Of a stretch of DNA of 64,000 bases, positions 61,523-64,000 are shown piece by piece. Position numbers and translations under genes: made by a program. Each line of letters opens with the position of its first letter. Position 1 is the first letter of the stretch. The stretch spans positions 186,001 through 250,000 of the forward strand of contig CANLWK010000003.1 in NCBI GenBank assembly GCA_947494805.1, in the 5' to 3' direction. Origin of the DNA: an uncultured Croceitalea sp. GTDB taxonomy: Bacteria; Bacteroidota; Bacteroidia; Flavobacteriales; Flavobacteriaceae. The notes below the pieces were generated by a model that saw nothing but the letters and a program-made list of their open reading frames with translations, had not been told where the DNA came from and made no database searches.

Positions 61523-62899
61523 CTAAAAAATAAGTAATCCCACAATGTAAATCAGGCCCCCAACTACCATAAAAATGAGGGTGTAAGGTAGAATTTCTTT
61601 GGCCTTTAGCTTTGTAATACCCAGTAGTGGTAAAGCCCAAAACGGCTGTAACATATTGGTCAACTGATCTCCATAGGCCAGTGCCATGATAGATTTGTTC
61701 AGCGGTACACCAAGCTGTAGTGCAGATTGCAGGACCAATGGGCCTTGCACGGCCCATTGCCCCCCGCCACTCGGAACAAAGATATTGACCAGTCCAGCGC
61801 TGAAAAATGTAAATATCGGAAGTGTGGCCTCTGTACTTATCGAAACAAAGAAATCAGAAATCTGATTGATCATTCCACTGTTCGACATTATTCCCATGAT
61901 TCCAAAATACAAGGGAAACTGTATCAATATTCCCGAAACATCGCCAATGGCCTCTTCCACAGCAGCGAGAAAACCCTTAAAGCTACCGTGAAGGATGATT
62001 GCAAGTCCCAACATGAAAAAATTCAACATATTAGGGGTAATGTTCAATGCCCCTAAGGCCGGTAAATATTGCAATAAAAATGTACCCAAGATTACGATAC
62101 CGAAAAGCGTGGCCAGAATCTTGGAATAATCCAAACGCTCAGCACCCACACCCTTTTCGTTTGTTTTTATCTTGAATCGATAGCGTTCAAGTTTAACGGT
62201 ATGGTCGGTATTTTGCCTCCCAAGAAAAAAGGCCACAATGGAAATAACAACCACAACGGCCAAAAAAATCAACAAATTAGAAAGGCTAAAAACCGTTTCA
62301 GCCGTTGAAATTAACTCAGGCAAAGCTTCGGTAACACTGGCTTCTGCAGTACCTTCCATTAGGCTTTTTAAGTGACCTACCTCAGACACCTTTATTGGTG
62401 CAGAACCACTAATGCCACCATGCCAAACCATCAGACCACAATAACCACAGGCACCAATCAACGGATAGTTGATGTCAATGCCTTTATTTTGCGCATATTC
62501 TCCAACTTTTCGAGCTAAAATCGCTCCAAAAATAAGACCTAGTCCCCAATTGAAAAAAGAAACCAACATAGTTGGCAAAACAACCAATACTGCCGCATTT
62601 GAAGTATTGGTCACGTATTTTGTTATACTCAAAATAAGACGCTCCATGGGCCTGCTGAGTACCAGCACGTGACCGAGCACCAAAATTAGCATCATTTGAT
62701 AGGCAAAAACGAGCAGGCCACTGTTCCACACTCCACTTTCCCAATGTTTAAGTATTGAAAATAGATGAGGGGTATCGCCTGGGTTTTCTGTGAACACAAG
62801 CGCAAGCAAGACTGTCACCAACGTCAAGATTACCGCAATGGTAAAGGGAGACGGCAAAAACTTTCGAAATATGTTCTCGATGAACTTGGTTACTGACAT
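61523..62899 (-). CDS. Short-chain fatty acid transporter (AtoE family)
   Basis: The 458-residue inner-membrane protein has about 12 helices and begins SVTKFIENIFRKFLPSPFTIA, a typical AtoE/TIGR00366 start. It has the SNAAVLVVLPTMLVSFFNWGLGLIFGA (about 98-124) and NIFVPSGGGQWAVQGP (about 380-395) motifs that mark the short-chain fatty acid uptake family. No acetoacetate-CoA genes are nearby. It precedes aat by 18 bp. Confidence 0.92.
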   Translation of the reverse strand: MSVTKFIENIFRKFLPSPFTIAVILTLVTVLLALVFTENPGDTPHLFSILKHWESGVWNSGLLVFAYQMMLILVLGHVLVLSRPMERLILSITKYVTNTSNAAVLVVLPTMLVSFFNWGLGLIFGAILARKVGEYAQNKGIDINYPLIGACGYCGLMVWHGGISGSAPIKVSEVGHLKSLMEGTAEASVTEALPELISTAETVFSLSNLLIFLAVVVVISIVAFFLGRQNTDHTVKLERYRFKIKTNEKGVGAERLDYSKILATLFGIVILGTFLLQYLPALGALNITPNMLNFFMLGLAIILHGSFKGFLAAVEEAIGDVSGILIQFPLYFGIMGIMSNSGMINQISDFFVSISTEATLPIFTFFSAGLVNIFVPSGGGQWAVQGPLVLQSALQLGVPLNKSIMALAYGDQLTNMLQPFWALPLLGITKLKAKEILPYTLIFMVVGGLIYIVGLLIF

Positions 62900-63056
62900 T
62901 GTCTAAAAGTAAAGAAACCTATCGAAAATACATTTTAAGGCCTCATAACTATTTTGCCGTTGTTTCCAATTTTCAATACTACCTATTCCCTGAATACAAT
63001 TGCACGCTACAAGCCCGAGATAAGTTTAGGTCAACAGACCACTTTTAACATCAGCA

Positions 63057-63434
63057 TCAGAAAGGTAAATCGTCGTGCTCTTCTTCATTAACATCATCAG
63101 CTGGCTCAAATGCTTCCATTGGAGGTACCGGAGGCATACCTTCAGCTTGGTTTTCTTGCTGTAGATTTTCAATGCGCCACCCTTGAATAGAATTGAAATA
63201 TTTTGTCTCACCCTGCGGATTTACCCACTCACGGCCACGAAGGTTGATGCTGATCTTGACCATTTGGCCTTCACTATAACTGTTCAGCAAATCGCATTTA
63301 TCTTGTACAAATTCAACCAAAATATGCTGTGGGTATTGCTCTTCAGTGGTTACAACTACCTCACGTTTTCTAAAGCCGTTGTTGCCATAGGTTTTGGTCT
63401 CATCTATCATTTTGATTCTTCCCTGAACTTCCAT
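63057..63434 (-). CDS. DUF3127 protein with SSB-like acidic tail
   Basis: The 125-residue protein has an OB-fold-like core (about 1-85: MEVQGRIKMIDETKTYGNNGFRKREVVVTT, then YFNSIQGWRIE) and a disordered Pro- and Glu-rich part ending EEEHDDLPF. The last residues resemble the DDDIPF tail with which single-stranded DNA-binding proteins recruit partners. The family is widespread in Bacteroidota and has no assigned role. A TATTTTTG -7 element lies 25 bp upstream. Confidence 0.9.
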   Translation of the reverse strand: MEVQGRIKMIDETKTYGNNGFRKREVVVTTEEQYPQHILVEFVQDKCDLLNSYSEGQMVKISINLRGREWVNPQGETKYFNSIQGWRIENLQQENQAEGMPPVPPMEAFEPADDVNEEEHDDLPF

Positions 63435-63458
63435 TGTTAATGCGTTTTATTTAAGCTT

Positions 63459-63466
63459 CAAAAATA
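63459..63466 (-). promoter_or_regulatory. Probable -7 element of the DUF3127 gene
   Basis: The minus strand reads TATTTTTG, an exact TANNTTTG match 24 bp upstream of the ATG at 63434. Confidence 0.45.
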
Positions 63467-63559
63467 CATAAAATCAATAGGCCTCAAAAAGTTTAGTGAT
63501 TTGGGTTTTCAACAATTCGTCTCTTTTTGCGTTATCTTTAGATTGAAATAAGAATACTA

Positions 63560-64000
63560 ATGAAATTCAATCCTAAACAACGGACTTCGAATATCATTTT
63601 GCTGATTTCAGCTTTTGTTATTGTGAGCCTAATACTTTGGAACACCAATATTTTCTTTGAAAAATTCAAACAAGAAGAACGGCTTAAAATTCAGAACTGG
63701 GCCGCTGCCCAAGCAGAAATAGACAATTCACCGGTCGATGAAGAATTGGGTAACCTACCCGTGCAAATTTTACAGAACAACACGACCACCCCAATGATCT
63801 TATTGAATAAAGACGGTTCTTTAAAAACGCATAATATGCCCGAGGATGTCACCAACGACACCCTACTGCTTCAACGAAAAATTCGAAAATTTAAAAACGA
63901 GAACGACCCTATTTTGATGTCGTACAAAGGAGAAGAACTAGCAACTCTCTATTATGGCAATTCTGAGGTATTGAACAAGCTTAAATACTATCCTGTTGCG
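63560..64000 (+). CDS. Sensor histidine kinase, N-terminal part (cut by window edge)
   Basis: The ATG at 63560 opens a frame of 147 residues that runs to the window end. It has one membrane helix (about 12-28), then an extracytoplasmic region with WAAAQAEI and a partial sensor fold containing TTPMILLNKDGS. I recall this N terminus from flavobacterial HAMP-less sensor histidine kinases. The kinase domains lie beyond the window. Confidence 0.65.
   Translation, partial: MKFNPKQRTSNIILLISAFVIVSLILWNTNIFFEKFKQEERLKIQNWAAAQAEIDNSPVDEELGNLPVQILQNNTTTPMILLNKDGSLKTHNMPEDVTNDTLLLQRKIRKFKNENDPILMSYKGEELATLYYGNSEVLNKLKYYPVA

Noticed and set aside
1-64000. tRNA or rRNA genes, insertion sequences, prophage
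   Set aside because: Gaps are short and I found no cloverleaf with CCA-like end, no rRNA-like stretch, no transposase and no phage genes; a dedicated scan was not possible.

Overview
The window looks like a chromosome segment of a Flavobacteriaceae-type member of the Bacteroidota. The evidence is two type IX secretion (T9SS) sorting-domain proteins, TonB-dependent receptor biology, a semiSWEET, families typical of the phylum (DUF3127, DUF4271, DUF4296, DUF3098, DUF2490, DUF423), recurrent TANNTTTG-type -7 promoter elements, near absence of Shine-Dalgarno sequences and several TTG/GTG starts. I see no rRNA or tRNA gene, insertion sequence, prophage or CRISPR array. Genus cannot be fixed from the sequence alone.

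Layout. 1-9 kb: cut-off GAF-type protein, metallophosphoesterase with an overlapping membrane-AraC regulator, acyltransferase 3, beta-barrel protein, secreted protein, penicillin-acylase lipoprotein, TPM-domain protein. 9-16 kb: MsbA-like ABC exporter, then a minus-strand redox/Fe-S block (Mrp ATPase, NifU-type scaffold, ferredoxin-NADP reductase, a four-helix-bundle gene, 2Fe-2S ferredoxin), then trmB, a LysE exporter and a cysteine-less alkyltransferase-like protein. 16-24 kb: glycosyltransferase, a PhoR/PhoB-like two-component pair facing a TonB-dependent receptor and a beta-helix lipoprotein, with three Pho-box-like direct-repeat pairs between them, then two free-standing T9SS sorting-domain proteins. 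24-35 kb: LuxE-type acyl-protein synthetase, 29-residue lipoprotein ORF, tyrS, an epimerase, DUF4296, pyrC and polyprenol-phosphate mannosyltransferase, divergent GT39-DUF4271-hemD, and pckA. 35-44 kb: DUF423, saccharopine dehydrogenase, Lrp regulator with an overlapping LpxR-type deacylase, zinc metallopeptidase, alanine dehydrogenase, semiSWEET, leuS.

44-55 kb: ftsX-DUF3098-uppP-truB-TonB-like operon, thioredoxin-like protein, two small unknowns, YitT protein, and an efflux operon TetR-ABC-HlyD-TolC whose ABC ATPase domain has lost most catalytic motifs. 55-64 kb: two small secreted proteins, a CutA/PII-fold protein, a LysR regulator divergent from an SbtA-like bicarbonate permease operon, tag, a PepSY-like protein, DUF2490, a minus-strand atoE-aat pair, DUF3127 with an SSB-like acidic tail, and the start of a sensor histidine kinase.

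The most interesting items are the candidate Pho regulon control region at 19197-19266, the degenerate ABC exporter at 52848-54515, the in-frame palindromic element inside leuS (42332-42357), the orphan T9SS tails at 23521-24297, and the SbtA cluster with its CutA-like neighbour. Genes are packed tightly, with four convergent pairs whose coding 3' ends overlap antisense. Functions are read from motifs and family knowledge; no database search was run.
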